64,000 nt of DNA from Dyella_B nitratireducens (lineage in GTDB: Bacteria > Pseudomonadota > Gammaproteobacteria > Xanthomonadales > Rhodanobacteraceae), in contig NZ_CP064032.1 in the NCBI RefSeq assembly GCF_049532905.1, positions 4,712,001 through 4,776,000 of the forward strand. Reading direction: 5' to 3'. The translations under genes and the position numbers were made by a program. Positions 8,020 to 16,419 of the stretch are shown here, piece after piece. Below the pieces are notes generated by a model. That model did no database searches. It saw only the letters and a list, made by a program, of their open reading frames with translations, and was not told the origin of the DNA. Position 1 is the first letter of the stretch, and the number at the start of each line of letters is the position of its first letter.

Positions 8020-8511
8020 ATGAACTCGCTCACCCGCATCCTGGCCAGCTCTGGCCTGCTCAAGAAAGATCTCGATTACCACCTGCTGCGTACTTCCATG
8101 GTGATCATCTTTTTCTTCTTCGGTTACCAGAAGTGGTTCAACTACGAGGCACAGGTACTGATTCCCTTCATCAGCAACGGGCCGCTTATTTCCTGGATGT
8201 ATCCGGTATTCGGTATTCGCGGCGCCAGCACATTCCTGGGTGTTTCGGAATGGACCTTCGGCGCGCTGATCCTGGCCGGTTTCTGGAACAAGCGCCTGGG
8301 CATTCTCGGCGCAGCCGGTTCGGTCGCCACCTTCGTCATGACGGTCACGATCATTCCGTTCATGCCGAACGGCTGGGCCGCTTCCGCTGGCGGTTTCCCG
8401 GCGATGGTCGGCAATGTTCCCTTCCTGATGAAAGATGTCGTGTTGCTTGCCGTATCGATCTATCTGCTCAAGGAGGATGTGGTGCGGGTACGTGCACTTC
8501 CCAAGGCGTGA
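8020..8511 (+). CDS. DUF417 (RclC/YkgB-like) inner-membrane protein, first paralogue
   Basis: A 163-residue protein with four hydrophobic segments. It carries the DUF417 core (RTSMVIIFFFFGYQKWFNYEA, PLISWMYPVFGIRGAS, LGVSEWTFGALILAGFWNKRLG, FMPNGWAASAGGFPAM; each is a separate piece of the sequence). The start at 8020 has GAGG 9-12 bases upstream. In E. coli the family member RclC is linked to reactive-chlorine resistance. Here the gene sits between an AraC regulator and a peroxiredoxin-like gene. A second copy lies at 39352-39918. Confidence 0.85.
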   Translation: MNSLTRILASSGLLKKDLDYHLLRTSMVIIFFFFGYQKWFNYEAQVLIPFISNGPLISWMYPVFGIRGASTFLGVSEWTFGALILAGFWNKRLGILGAAGSVATFVMTVTIIPFMPNGWAASAGGFPAMVGNVPFLMKDVVLLAVSIYLLKEDVVRVRALPKA

Positions 8512-8657
8512 ACATCGATAGCCGGAGCATCAAACGCGCTCCGGCAACGTCACGTGGGGATTCCCCGCAGGAATGGCAGATATGCGTGCCTCCTGCGTTC
8601 TGCTTTCGGCCAACCATCGCAAACATGGACACACCCAAACGCATAGGAGTCCATGTC

Positions 8658-9326
8658 ATGTCTCTGCAAGCCACTCTCGACGCCTTCAAAGCTGATTTTC
8701 GCGCAGGCAAACCGCCGTACAACGCACCGGCCGACATTCATCCCATCATGGATCGCGCCACGCAGGAACTGATCTCCTCCGGCCAGGCGACTCGCGCGCT
8801 CAAGGCAGGCGACCAGATGCCGCATTTCATCTTGAACCATGCACATGGCCAACCCGTTTCCTCCCGGGAACTGCTCGCGCAGGGTCCATTGGTGATCAGC
8901 TTCTATCGCGGCGTGTGGTGCCCATACTGCAATTTTGAATTGCAGGCACTGGAAGCCGCGCTACCGGCGATTCGCGAAGCGGGTGCCAATCTGGTCGCGA
9001 TATCGCCGCAGATCGCGGTGAACAGCCTCAAGTCCGAGCGCAATAACAAGCTCACTTTTCCCATCCTGAGCGATACGAATAACGATGTCGCTGCCGCTTT
9101 CGGTATTCGTCATGCGCTGCCGAATTACTTGGTTGAGCTCTACAAGAAGCTGAAGAACCATCTGCCGGCGTTCAATGGCGATGACAGCTGGACCTTGCCG
9201 ATTCCGGCTCGCTACGTGGTCGCACCGAATGGCATCATCGTGTATGCCGAGGTGAATCCGGATTACACCCATCGTCCGGAGCCGGAAGATGTGTTGCCGG
9301 TGCTGCATCAGTACAGCGTAGCGTGA
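8658..9326 (+). CDS. Peroxiredoxin-like (AhpC/TSA) protein
   Basis: A 222-residue thioredoxin-fold protein with the redox motif GVWCPYCNFEL (CxxC, about residues 78-81). The following AISPQ and FPILSD elements are typical of the peroxiredoxin-like family. It probably reduces peroxides in the cytoplasm. The frame is open far upstream (to 7995), but the ATG at 8658 has AGGAGT 7 bases before it. It follows the DUF417 gene by 146 bp and may be co-transcribed with it. Confidence 0.85.
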   Translation: MSLQATLDAFKADFRAGKPPYNAPADIHPIMDRATQELISSGQATRALKAGDQMPHFILNHAHGQPVSSRELLAQGPLVISFYRGVWCPYCNFELQALEAALPAIREAGANLVAISPQIAVNSLKSERNNKLTFPILSDTNNDVAAAFGIRHALPNYLVELYKKLKNHLPAFNGDDSWTLPIPARYVVAPNGIIVYAEVNPDYTHRPEPEDVLPVLHQYSVA

Positions 9327-9334
9327 GTATGTAC

Positions 9335-9360
9335 TCCCTCCCCTGCAGGCAGGGGAGGGA
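9335..9360. terminator. Bidirectional hairpin between convergent genes
   Basis: A perfect 11-bp stem (tccctcccctg / caggggaggga) with a 4-base loop lies between the convergent peroxiredoxin-like and LysR genes. There is no T tract; it is another copy of the ccctcccctg palindrome. Confidence 0.5.
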
Positions 9361-9392
9361 ACGGCATCTCACGCCGTTACAGCAAGCGCAGA

Positions 9393-10286
9393 TCACGTGG
9401 TGGATTCCTTCAACATCCCCTCGACAAAATCCGCAAACGCACGCGCCTTGGCACTCACCATCCGCCCGGTAGGAAACACTGCCCATAGATCAATGGTCGG
9501 CAACTCCCAGCCTTTGAGCAGCGTTTTCACCTTACCTTTCCTGATTTCGTCCACGAACATCCATTCCGACGCAATAGCGATACCCATGTCCGCCAACACC
9601 ACCGCACGCACACCTTCCGCGGCACTGACCTGGATGCGCCCAGAAACGGCGACTGAAACTTCGCTTTCGCCACGCCGGAAATTCCACGCCGTTTGGCTCC
9701 CGCCAGGGTTGTAGACCACTGCCTGGTGTTGCGCGAGATCCGCGGGCGTTTTCGGTTCGCCATGCGCTTTCAAATAAGCCGGTGTGGCGACGGCGAAACG
9801 ACGCGACTGCGCAAGGCGGCGAGCCGTCATGCTGGAATCGTTCAACGCGCCCATGCGCAAGGCGACGTCGATGCCATGCTCCAGCAGATCGATCTGCCGA
9901 TCGTCCAGCACGATGTCGATGTTCAGATCGGGATGTGCGTCCAGAAAGGTTTTCAGTCGCGGCAGCACATGCAGGCGTGCAAACGTCACCGCGCCGCAGA
10001 CACGTAGCCGGCCCGAAAGCCCTTTGCCGGCGCCACGAGCCACCAACTCGGCTTCGTTCGCTTCTTCGATCGAGCGCTTGGCACGCTCGTAATAATGCTG
10101 CCCCGCTTCGGTGGGGGTGAGTCCGCGTGTAGAGCGCAGCAGCAAGCGCACGCCTAGATGATCTTCCAGTTGCGCGATCGACTTGGACACGGCCGGCTGA
10201 CCCACGTTGAGCCGCCGCGCCGCTGCCGAAAAGGAACCGGCTTCCACCACGCACACAAAGGTTTCCATCGATGCGAATCGATCCAT
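9393..10286 (-). CDS. LysR-family transcriptional regulator
   Basis: A 297-residue protein. The winged helix-turn-helix (about 1-60) includes FVCVVEAGSFSAAARRL and QPAVSKSIAQLEDHLGV. The type-2 periplasmic-binding-like effector domain (about 90-295) includes GRLRVCGAVTFARLHVLP. It resembles the common LysR subgroup that controls a divergent neighbour. The divergent gene here is the VanX-like dipeptidase at 10385, 98 bp away. The effector is unknown. Confidence 0.88.
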   Translation of the reverse strand: MDRFASMETFVCVVEAGSFSAAARRLNVGQPAVSKSIAQLEDHLGVRLLLRSTRGLTPTEAGQHYYERAKRSIEEANEAELVARGAGKGLSGRLRVCGAVTFARLHVLPRLKTFLDAHPDLNIDIVLDDRQIDLLEHGIDVALRMGALNDSSMTARRLAQSRRFAVATPAYLKAHGEPKTPADLAQHQAVVYNPGGSQTAWNFRRGESEVSVAVSGRIQVSAAEGVRAVVLADMGIAIASEWMFVDEIRKGKVKTLLKGWELPTIDLWAVFPTGRMVSAKARAFADFVEGMLKESTT

Positions 10287-10384
10287 AGTGTCTCGTTCCC
10301 AGGCGCAAGGGATGATAGTGCCGGAGCATACTGAAAACCGGCCGCTGTGCTATGAGTAGAGCAACGACATTCCCGGTGAGCAAA

Positions 10385-11173
10385 ATGATTGCCAAGCACG
10401 TGGCCGTCTTGGTCAGCATGATGATGGGACTGGTGCCAGTTGCGTCGATCGCTGCCGATCAGGCTTTCAAGGTCGTCGCGCAGCGGCCGGCGAATATCGT
10501 GGATGTCGGCAAGGCAATCCCGCAGATGCAGTTCGATATCCGCTATGTCTCCAGCCACAATTTCGTTGGCCGCAAGGTCCATGGCTACGAAGAACCTGCA
10601 TGTCTACTTACCGGGCCTGCCGTTGATGCACTCAAGAAAGTAGAAGCCAAGCTGCTGCCAAGAGGTCTTACTCTCAAGGCGTACGACTGTTATCGCCCCC
10701 AGCGCGCTGTCGACGATTTCGTCAGTTGGGCAGCTGATATGGAGGAAACGCGGATGCAGGCGGAGTTCTATCCTTCCGTGCCTAAAAATCGTCTGTTTGA
10801 TGAGGGCTATATCGCCGCGCATTCCGGCCATAGTCGTGGCAGCACGATCGATCTCACCATTGTTCCGGTGAATAGCAATGTTCCGCGTTTTACGACGGAT
10901 ATGCCGCTGGTGGATTGCGCGGCCCCGAAGGCGCAGCGAGCGCCTGACAACAGCCTGGATTTCGGCACGGGCTTCGATTGTTTCAGTCCAGTGTCGCATC
11001 CTTCGTACCAGGCAATTTCGCCACAGGCGAAGGCCAATCGCTTGTTATTGCAAACCTTGATGGTGGAGGCGGGCTTTGTGCCGCTGGAAACGGAGTGGTG
11101 GCATTTCACGTTGAAGGATGAGCCTTATCCGGAGACGTATTTTGATTTTCCGGTGAAGCCTATTTCGCCGTAG
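10385..11173 (+). CDS. D-alanyl-D-alanine dipeptidase (VanX/DdpX-like, M15)
   Basis: A 262-residue secreted zinc peptidase. The signal peptide is residues 1-24 (MIAKHVAVLVSMMMG...). Metal ligands and catalytic residues appear in HSGHSRGSTIDLTI (SxHxxGxxxD) and ETEWWHF (ExxH), with the DCYRP substrate-binding Arg motif. VanX-type enzymes split D-Ala-D-Ala, for recycling or resistance. The ATG at 10385 gives a clean signal peptide; an in-frame ATG at 10352 is possible. No VanH or VanA partner is nearby, so a role in peptidoglycan turnover is more likely than glycopeptide resistance. Confidence 0.88.
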   Translation: MIAKHVAVLVSMMMGLVPVASIAADQAFKVVAQRPANIVDVGKAIPQMQFDIRYVSSHNFVGRKVHGYEEPACLLTGPAVDALKKVEAKLLPRGLTLKAYDCYRPQRAVDDFVSWAADMEETRMQAEFYPSVPKNRLFDEGYIAAHSGHSRGSTIDLTIVPVNSNVPRFTTDMPLVDCAAPKAQRAPDNSLDFGTGFDCFSPVSHPSYQAISPQAKANRLLLQTLMVEAGFVPLETEWWHFTLKDEPYPETYFDFPVKPISP

Positions 11174-11224
11174 TAACCAGTTCTGAGGTGATGCATTTAT
11201 TCGAGCTGCTTGTTGTGCCTCACC

Positions 11225-11407
11225 GTCATTCCGGCGAAGGCCGGACGGAGCGCGAAGCGCGGAGAACGTCCGAAGGACGGCCCCAAAGGGGTGAGCGAAG
11301 CGAATCATCCAGTACAAACATGTCGTGCGAAGCACTCAACATAAATAATTAATATTGTGTCCTTCGGACGCATATTTAGACTGGATTCCGGTCTTCGCCG
11401 GAATGAC
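11225..11407. repeat. Composite REP-type palindrome
   Basis: The ends are gtcattccggcgaagg at the left and cttcgccggaatgac at the right, flanking about 140 bp with further short GC-rich inverted pieces. It is one of at least seven elements in the window with these ends. Confidence 0.7.
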
Positions 11408-11875
11408 ACCTTGGCGGGTTGTCATTGCCGCACGCGGTAGAGATACCGACTGTTATAACGTCACCCCCACTCCCAAAATTTCGGCGTAGAATGCGCGCCA
11501 TTCAAGGTCAACCGACTGGCCGACATGAACCGCATCTTTCAGTGTCCTCCCCACTTGGACGCATCGCGAAAGACAAACAGGACTTAGCGTCCTGTTCAAC
11601 AGGGGCAAACTTTCATTCCTCCCACTTGAAGCATGTACGACTGAGAGCGTTCGCTCGCTCATGGTCATCGCCATGTTCATTCCCTTTCTTGCGTTTCTCA
11701 TAACGACTCGGCAAATGCCGAACGGATGGTGTTTGCCTCGCCGGCCTATCGGCCGACGACGGCACCTATAGCCGCTTGACGAGCACTCCCGGCGCTTAGC
11801 GTCGCCGCTCAACCCTAATCACCAACAACCCGCGGGTAACGCCGCGGTTGCAGCTCTTTGCAGCCAAAAAACGGT
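11408..11875. other. Non-coding stretch upstream of the SPFH gene
   Basis: No supported gene. It contains one clear hairpin at 11576-11596 (aacaggac / gtcctgtt) and, near 11830-11860, repeated ccgcgg pieces. It probably includes the promoter and a long leader of the SPFH gene. Confidence 0.4.
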
Positions 11876-11900
11876 CCTGACTACGTGTCAGGTTTCTTTT
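11876..11900 (+). terminator. Terminator-like hairpin in the leader of the SPFH gene
   Basis: The stem cctgac / gtcagg with loop tacgt is followed by tttctttt, and lies only 18 bases before the ATG at 11919. As it sits inside the leader, it may act as an attenuator, or mark the end of an unseen upstream transcript. Confidence 0.45.
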
Positions 11901-11918
11901 CATCAAGGACAAGCAGCA

Positions 11919-13928
11919 ATGACTCTGTTAATCGCAATTGCCGTAGCTGTCGTAGCACTGGTAGTGCTGATCTTTATTTCCAACGTCGTCGTCTACATTC
12001 CCAATGACCGTGTCGGTATCGTGGAGCGGTTATGGGGTGCCTCGTCGCTCACCCGCGGCCTGATTGCCTTGAACGGCGAAGTGGGCTTTCAACCGCACGT
12101 GTTGCGCGGTGGCCTGCACTACTTCGCTCCATTCCAATACCGCGTACACAAGGTCGAATTGGTGACGATTCCCCAAGGCGAGCTTGGTTATATCTTTGCG
12201 CGTGACGGCCATGAGCTGGTGGACGGCCAAACCTTGGGTGCGATCGTCGACACCGGTATTGAAGACGCCTCGGCCTTCCTGAAAGCGGGTGGCCAGAAAG
12301 GTCCCCAGCGCATGATCCTGCGTGAGGGCACCCATGCCATCAACGTGGCGCAGTTCGCCATCATTACAGCCGCCCGCGTCCACGGTCTGCTGCTCTCGGA
12401 TGAGGAAAAGGACACCGTCGAGCACATGGGACAAGTGCTGCGTGAGCGCGGTGGTTTCACACCCGTGGTCATCGGCGGCCTAGCCTCGACGACCGGTGCG
12501 GATCGATCCGACCGTCCGGATGATGATCCGCGCGATTTGCTCGGTGTCGTGACCATCCACGATGGCCCGGTGCTGCCGCCCGATGAAATCGTAGCACCGC
12601 GCGTGGGCGAAGATCCTGCCAACAAGGCGACCTTCCATAACAACTTCCAGAACATCAATGCATTCCTGCGTGCAGGTGGCCGCCGTGGCCGCCAACACCA
12701 GGTGCTGGTGGAAGGCACGTACTACCTCAACCGCTTGTTTGCCACGGTGGAGTTCATCAGGAAAACGATTGTGCCGGTAGGCAGCGTGGGCGTGGTGGTT
12801 TCGTATTTTGGCCAGGCGGGTACCGACCGTTCCGGTGATGGTTACTCACATGGTGAGCTGGTCGATACCGGTTGCCGCGGTGTGTGGAAAGAACCGCTAT
12901 TGCCGGGCAAGTATGCGTTCAATACGTATGCAGGCAAGATTCAATTGGTGCCGACCACCAACTTCATCCTGAAATGGTCGCCGGAAGTGACCAACGCGCA
13001 CAAATACGATGAGAACCTCACGGAAGTCTCGCTGATTACCAAGGATGCGTTTGAACCGCTGATGCCATTGTCGGTCGTGGTGCATATCGACTATCGCAAG
13101 GCGCCGCTGGTGGTGCAGCGTTTCGGTGACATCAAGCGCTTGGTCGACCAGACGCTCGATCCCATGGTTTCCGCGTATTTCAAGAACATCGGCCAAACCA
13201 AGACACTGATTGAATTGCTGCAGGAACGTTCGGCGATCCAGGAAAGAGCCAGCACCGATATGAAAGAACGCTTTGCTGCTTACAACCTCGACTTGCAGGA
13301 AGTGCTGATCGGCACGCCGCACGGCAGCCCTGGCGCTACCTCCGGCCAGCGCATCGACACCATCCTCAACCAGCTGCGTGATCGTCAGGTGGCCAAGGAG
13401 CAAATGGATACCTTCGACCAACAACAACAAGCGGCGATCAAGGAGCGCACCTTGCGCGAAGCGCAAGCCAGAAACCAGATCCAGGCCGAGCTGACCAAGT
13501 CCGAAATCAACGTGAAGATCAAGACCAACGAAGGCGATGCCGCCATTGCGGCCGCCACCAAGGAAGCGCAGGTAATCAACATCAACGCCGATGCTGAACG
13601 CAAACGCCAGATTGCAGTGGGTGAAGGCAAGGCTGCTGCCACGGAAGCGGTGGGCAAGGCCGAAGCCAATGCCATTCGCGCCAAGGCCGAGGCGCTGACC
13701 GGCGAAGGCGCTCGCATGCAATTGGTCAACGATCTCGGCAAGCAGTTTGCCGATGCCCTGCGTGAAGGTCAGATTGCGATCGTGCCGAAGATTGCGCTGG
13801 GTACGGACGGTGGGAATGCGCTCTCTACGCTTGCTCAGCTGGCAAATGCTTTCATGGCTGAGAAGCTTGACGGAGGTGCTCCGGAAAATTGGCAAAGCTG
13901 GATCAACGATCAGCAACCGCACGAGTGA
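11919..13928 (+). CDS. SPFH/band-7 (flotillin-like) membrane protein
   Basis: A 669-residue protein. One N-terminal membrane segment (about 3-27, LIAIAVAVVALVVLIFIS) is followed by an SPFH/band-7 domain (about 250-430, with VVVHIDYRKAPLVVQRFGD). A long Ala/Glu/Lys coiled coil follows (about 480-600, AQARNQIQAELTKSEINVKI, then AEANAIRAKAEAL). Flotillin-like proteins form membrane microdomain scaffolds. It is larger than typical flotillins because of an extra domain at about 80-250. AAGGA precedes the ATG. No NfeD partner is adjacent. Confidence 0.85.
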   Translation: MTLLIAIAVAVVALVVLIFISNVVVYIPNDRVGIVERLWGASSLTRGLIALNGEVGFQPHVLRGGLHYFAPFQYRVHKVELVTIPQGELGYIFARDGHELVDGQTLGAIVDTGIEDASAFLKAGGQKGPQRMILREGTHAINVAQFAIITAARVHGLLLSDEEKDTVEHMGQVLRERGGFTPVVIGGLASTTGADRSDRPDDDPRDLLGVVTIHDGPVLPPDEIVAPRVGEDPANKATFHNNFQNINAFLRAGGRRGRQHQVLVEGTYYLNRLFATVEFIRKTIVPVGSVGVVVSYFGQAGTDRSGDGYSHGELVDTGCRGVWKEPLLPGKYAFNTYAGKIQLVPTTNFILKWSPEVTNAHKYDENLTEVSLITKDAFEPLMPLSVVVHIDYRKAPLVVQRFGDIKRLVDQTLDPMVSAYFKNIGQTKTLIELLQERSAIQERASTDMKERFAAYNLDLQEVLIGTPHGSPGATSGQRIDTILNQLRDRQVAKEQMDTFDQQQQAAIKERTLREAQARNQIQAELTKSEINVKIKTNEGDAAIAAATKEAQVININADAERKRQIAVGEGKAAATEAVGKAEANAIRAKAEALTGEGARMQLVNDLGKQFADALREGQIAIVPKIALGTDGGNALSTLAQLANAFMAEKLDGGAPENWQSWINDQQPHE

Positions 13929-13968
13929 TACCGATCGCGTGCAACGCTCATACGTGCAGTGAACAATT

Positions 13969-13995
13969 CCCTCCCCTGTGTGCAGCAGGGGAGGG
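13969..13995 (+). terminator. Hairpin after the SPFH gene
   Basis: The stem ccctcccctg / caggggaggg (10 bp) with a 7-base loop starts 41 bases after the stop. It is a member of the dispersed palindrome family and has no T run. Confidence 0.45.
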
Positions 13996-14040
13996 TTGAG
14001 GTGGGAGGTGAAGCAAGCTTGGACGCGCTCTCGGATAGTC

Positions 14041-14119
14041 CGTCGCCCCGGCGAAAGCCGGGGCCCAGCGACTTGAAAAGCGTCAACATCATTGGATCCC
14101 GGCTTTCGCCGGGGCGACG
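14041..14119. repeat. REP-type palindrome, cgccccggcgaaag variant
   Basis: The inverted repeat cgtcgccccggcgaaag / ctttcgccggggcgacg surrounds a 40-base centre. It is a sequence variant of the gtcattccggcgaagg family. Confidence 0.7.
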
Positions 14120-14188
14120 AATCGGGAGCGTTGAATTTGCCGGCAAAAAATATCTTGCGGTAAGAGACGGCAAGCCTCGCGCACAAAA

Positions 14189-14458
14189 CTAGCTATGTTC
14201 CCTAGCCGGCAGCAGGCGCGTATCGAACGAGCGCCACATACCATCCTGCCCCTCGATACTGATGACGGCCTGGTTCGCATTCACTGCCGTTCTTTCGTCG
14301 CGATAGTGCTCCATGACGAACGCAAGCGCAGCTTTTCGCGACGGAAAGCGCATGGCCCTGTCGCCATGCATAAGAACGCTGTCTGCGGAATCAATGCCGG
14401 AGTAGGGAAGATAAAACTTAGGCAACGGCTGCAACACCCGGTGCTGAACCCAGCCCAT
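14189..14458 (-). CDS. Small hypothetical protein
   Basis: An 89-residue protein, soluble by composition, with no recognised domain. Features are an aromatic N-terminal part (LPKFYLPYSGID) and a charged centre (MEHYRDERTAVNANQAVI). A weak AAGAG lies close to the ATG. It is followed downstream only by repeats. The codon pattern is plausible, but the call rests on length and position. Confidence 0.5.
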   Translation of the reverse strand: MGWVQHRVLQPLPKFYLPYSGIDSADSVLMHGDRAMRFPSRKAALAFVMEHYRDERTAVNANQAVISIEGQDGMWRSFDTRLLPAREHS

Positions 14459-14532
14459 ACTCTTGCAATGACGCTATCCAGCTTTCGTGAATTTGACGTT
14501 TCGTTCAAGCGAACGAACCGAACCATCCCGCG

Positions 14533-14850
14533 TTATGGCGGGATGGCGCAGGAATTCTCGGCTAAGCCAGGTTCTTGCGGGATGGTGCAGACGACACGAT
14601 AAGTGTTCGAAGCGACTTGCCTGTAGAGGCAGCTGCCATTACGCGCAGCCAGCTGATCCACGATCCTGGTCCAGGTGCCCTTCTTCACCGATGTGCTAGA
14701 CACCTTGCAGGCGATCTTGATGCCTTGGTGTACGCCTTGGACGTTCTGCAATTCAGGCACTTCGTCCGCCGTGATTTCGAAAAGATGCCGGCCGCCTTTG
14801 CTAAGAAATTCATCGAAACGCAGCACGTTTGTTAAATGCATGACTGTCAT
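14533..14850 (-). CDS. Hypothetical protein
   Basis: A 105-residue protein of unknown function without signal peptide or membrane segment. It has two Cys pairs (ACKVSS and SCLYRQ; VVCTIP and NSCAIPP) that could form disulfides or bind metal. GAGGTG lies 6 bases before the ATG, which supports it as a gene. It may be co-transcribed with the small gene downstream at 14458. Confidence 0.6.
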   Translation of the reverse strand: MTVMHLTNVLRFDEFLSKGGRHLFEITADEVPELQNVQGVHQGIKIACKVSSTSVKKGTWTRIVDQLAARNGSCLYRQVASNTYRVVCTIPQEPGLAENSCAIPP

Positions 14851-14962
14851 TCGTGCACCTCGCGTCTTCTTGTTCTCGGTCTGTCGAGAATACCGTGACG
14901 ATGTTTACACGCAGATTAATCAGCGTGAGGCGAGTAGCGGAACGTTCACATAAATGAAGAGA

Positions 14963-15020
14963 GCTCGATCGAGCAAAGCAAATTTGTTCGACAAACGTGA
15001 ATGATCACGTCGTTACGACG
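14963..15020. promoter_or_regulatory. Three short palindromes in a divergent intergenic region
   Basis: Perfect palindromes gctcgatcgagc (14963-14974), tttgttcgacaaa (14983-14995) and cgtcgttacgacg (15008-15020) stand in a row between genes read in opposite directions. This is the usual look of an operator region. The binding protein is unknown. Confidence 0.35.
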
Positions 15021-15138
15021 CAGCACACGTAAAGGTACTCATCACTGAACTATCGCGCCATTTTCAGGAGCTCTGCACTGATATCGGATGTTGTCAGGCA
15101 TCTGCAAGGTTGACCTTCCTTTGCTGCGAGTCGTCTGT

Positions 15139-15498
15139 ATGGACATCGATTTGGAGGCAGGCTTACATCCCACCGTCCACAAAGCGATCTCCGCTTTGCA
15201 GGTGGGCGACAAACTCACGTGGCTGACTTGCTTCACCGCTTCGGCCAAGCTGTTCGACAACGGCAAGCGACGAGGCTTCCATCAATTTTCGCGTGACCAC
15301 GTCGGCATGATGTACTTCACCACCATCGAGCACGTCGATCGCGACGGCCGGGGCATGCGTGGATGGCTTCACCTTGGCGATGACGAAGAGATCGTTGCCT
15401 ATTTCAAATTCCGCATCGACACCGCGGAGATGTGCAGCCGGCTGGACGTTTCACGGCTGGAAGGGGATCGGCATTTTCCTTTATTAGGGGATAGATAG
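15139..15498 (+). CDS. Hypothetical protein
   Basis: A 119-residue soluble protein if read from the ATG at 15139 (MDIDLEAGLHPTVHKAISAL). The frame allows a start at 15088, but neither start has a strong ribosome binding site. It is rich in charged residues, with motifs HVGMMYFTTIEHVDRDGRG and DDEEIVAYFKFRID. No domain is recognised. It lies just upstream of kptA in the same direction (60-bp gap). Confidence 0.5.
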   Translation: MDIDLEAGLHPTVHKAISALQVGDKLTWLTCFTASAKLFDNGKRRGFHQFSRDHVGMMYFTTIEHVDRDGRGMRGWLHLGDDEEIVAYFKFRIDTAEMCSRLDVSRLEGDRHFPLLGDR

Positions 15499-15558
15499 CT
15501 GTTTGCCGTACGCGCGGTCAAGTATCTGGCGAAAGCCTCCAAGCCCTAGAATAGAGAT

Positions 15559-16098
15559 ATGGACCACGTCACGATAAGCAAATTTCTAAGCTTGGTACTC
15601 CGGCATGATCCGGAGGCGATCGGCCTTCAACTGGATAAGAACGGTTGGGCCAATGTTGACGATCTCATCCGGTTGGCCAACGCTCGTGGACGCAAGCTGG
15701 ATCGCCGGATCATTACCGACATCGTCGCCAGCAGTGATAAGCAGCGCTTTACCCTCGACGATGCGGGAGTGCGGATACGTGCAAATCAGGGGCATTCGAT
15801 CAGTGTGGACCTGGAACTGCAGCCGCTTACGCCGCCAAGCGTGCTCTTTCACGGCACAGCCACACGGTTTGTCGAATCGATTCGTACCCAAGGCTTGCAA
15901 AAGAGGCAGCGGCAGCATGTCCATCTTTCAGAGCAGGAAGCCACAGCTGTTCTTGTTGGCCAGCGCCATGGCCATCCCCTCGTGCTTACGGTTCAAGCGG
16001 GAAAGATGTGCAGCGAAGGGCACCGGTTCTATAAATCCAAGAATGGTGTATGGCTCACTGACAGTGTGCCGGCGAGCTTCATAAGTTTTCCCGATTGA
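15559..16098 (+). CDS. kptA: RNA 2'-phosphotransferase (Tpt1/KptA family)
   Basis: A 179-residue protein of usual family length. The N-terminal winged-helix lobe contains SKFLSLVLRHDPEAIGL and the C-terminal ADP-ribosyltransferase lobe contains RANQGHS, VLFHGT and HVHLS. These are the residues that in Tpt1 bind NAD+ and the 2'-phosphate. The family removes an internal RNA 2'-phosphate by making ADP-ribose 1'',2''-cyclic phosphate. In bacteria the natural RNA is uncertain, since tRNA splicing of this kind is absent; repair of 2'-phosphate lesions is possible. Confidence 0.93.
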   Translation: MDHVTISKFLSLVLRHDPEAIGLQLDKNGWANVDDLIRLANARGRKLDRRIITDIVASSDKQRFTLDDAGVRIRANQGHSISVDLELQPLTPPSVLFHGTATRFVESIRTQGLQKRQRQHVHLSEQEATAVLVGQRHGHPLVLTVQAGKMCSEGHRFYKSKNGVWLTDSVPASFISFPD

Positions 16099-16153
16099 AT
16101 CACCGGATCATCGAACTTTCCGACGATTCTTGGCACAACCACTAGGAACTCCC

Positions 16154-16345
16154 ATGCCCGACTTACCCCCAGATGGCCTTCCACGATATCGATTGCTGAC
16201 CGGGAAAGACGATGCAACGTTTTGTCACCGTGTTTCGGAAGCGCTGAATCTTGGCTATGCGCTGCATGGTTCCCCGGCCGCAACGTTCAATGGCGAGCAT
16301 GTCGTTGTCGCTCAGGCGATAGTTTGGCCGGATCGCAACACGTAG
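16154..16345 (+). CDS. DUF1737-family small protein
   Basis: A 63-residue protein. The core YRLLTGKDDATFCHRVSEAL, followed by GYALHGSPAATFNGE and ending VAQAIVWP, matches the DUF1737 pattern closely. The ATG at 16154 has AGGAA 5 bases upstream and is preferred over 16130. Function is unknown. It follows kptA by 55 bp and may share its transcript. Confidence 0.8.
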   Translation: MPDLPPDGLPRYRLLTGKDDATFCHRVSEALNLGYALHGSPAATFNGEHVVVAQAIVWPDRNT

Positions 16346-16419
16346 CTCACTCACTCCCAGTCAAAGCCGCCAGACGCTGGCATTCGCCAGGGCGGCGCGC
16401 GCGTGCCAAGCCAGACAAT

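Noticed and set aside
7995..8657. N-terminal extension of the peroxiredoxin-like frame
   Set aside because: The extension overlaps the DUF417 gene in another frame; a good ribosome binding site precedes 8658.
12897..14186. 429-codon minus-strand frame over the SPFH gene
   Set aside because: Antisense to a clear coiled-coil protein; runs into repeats and has no recognisable domain.
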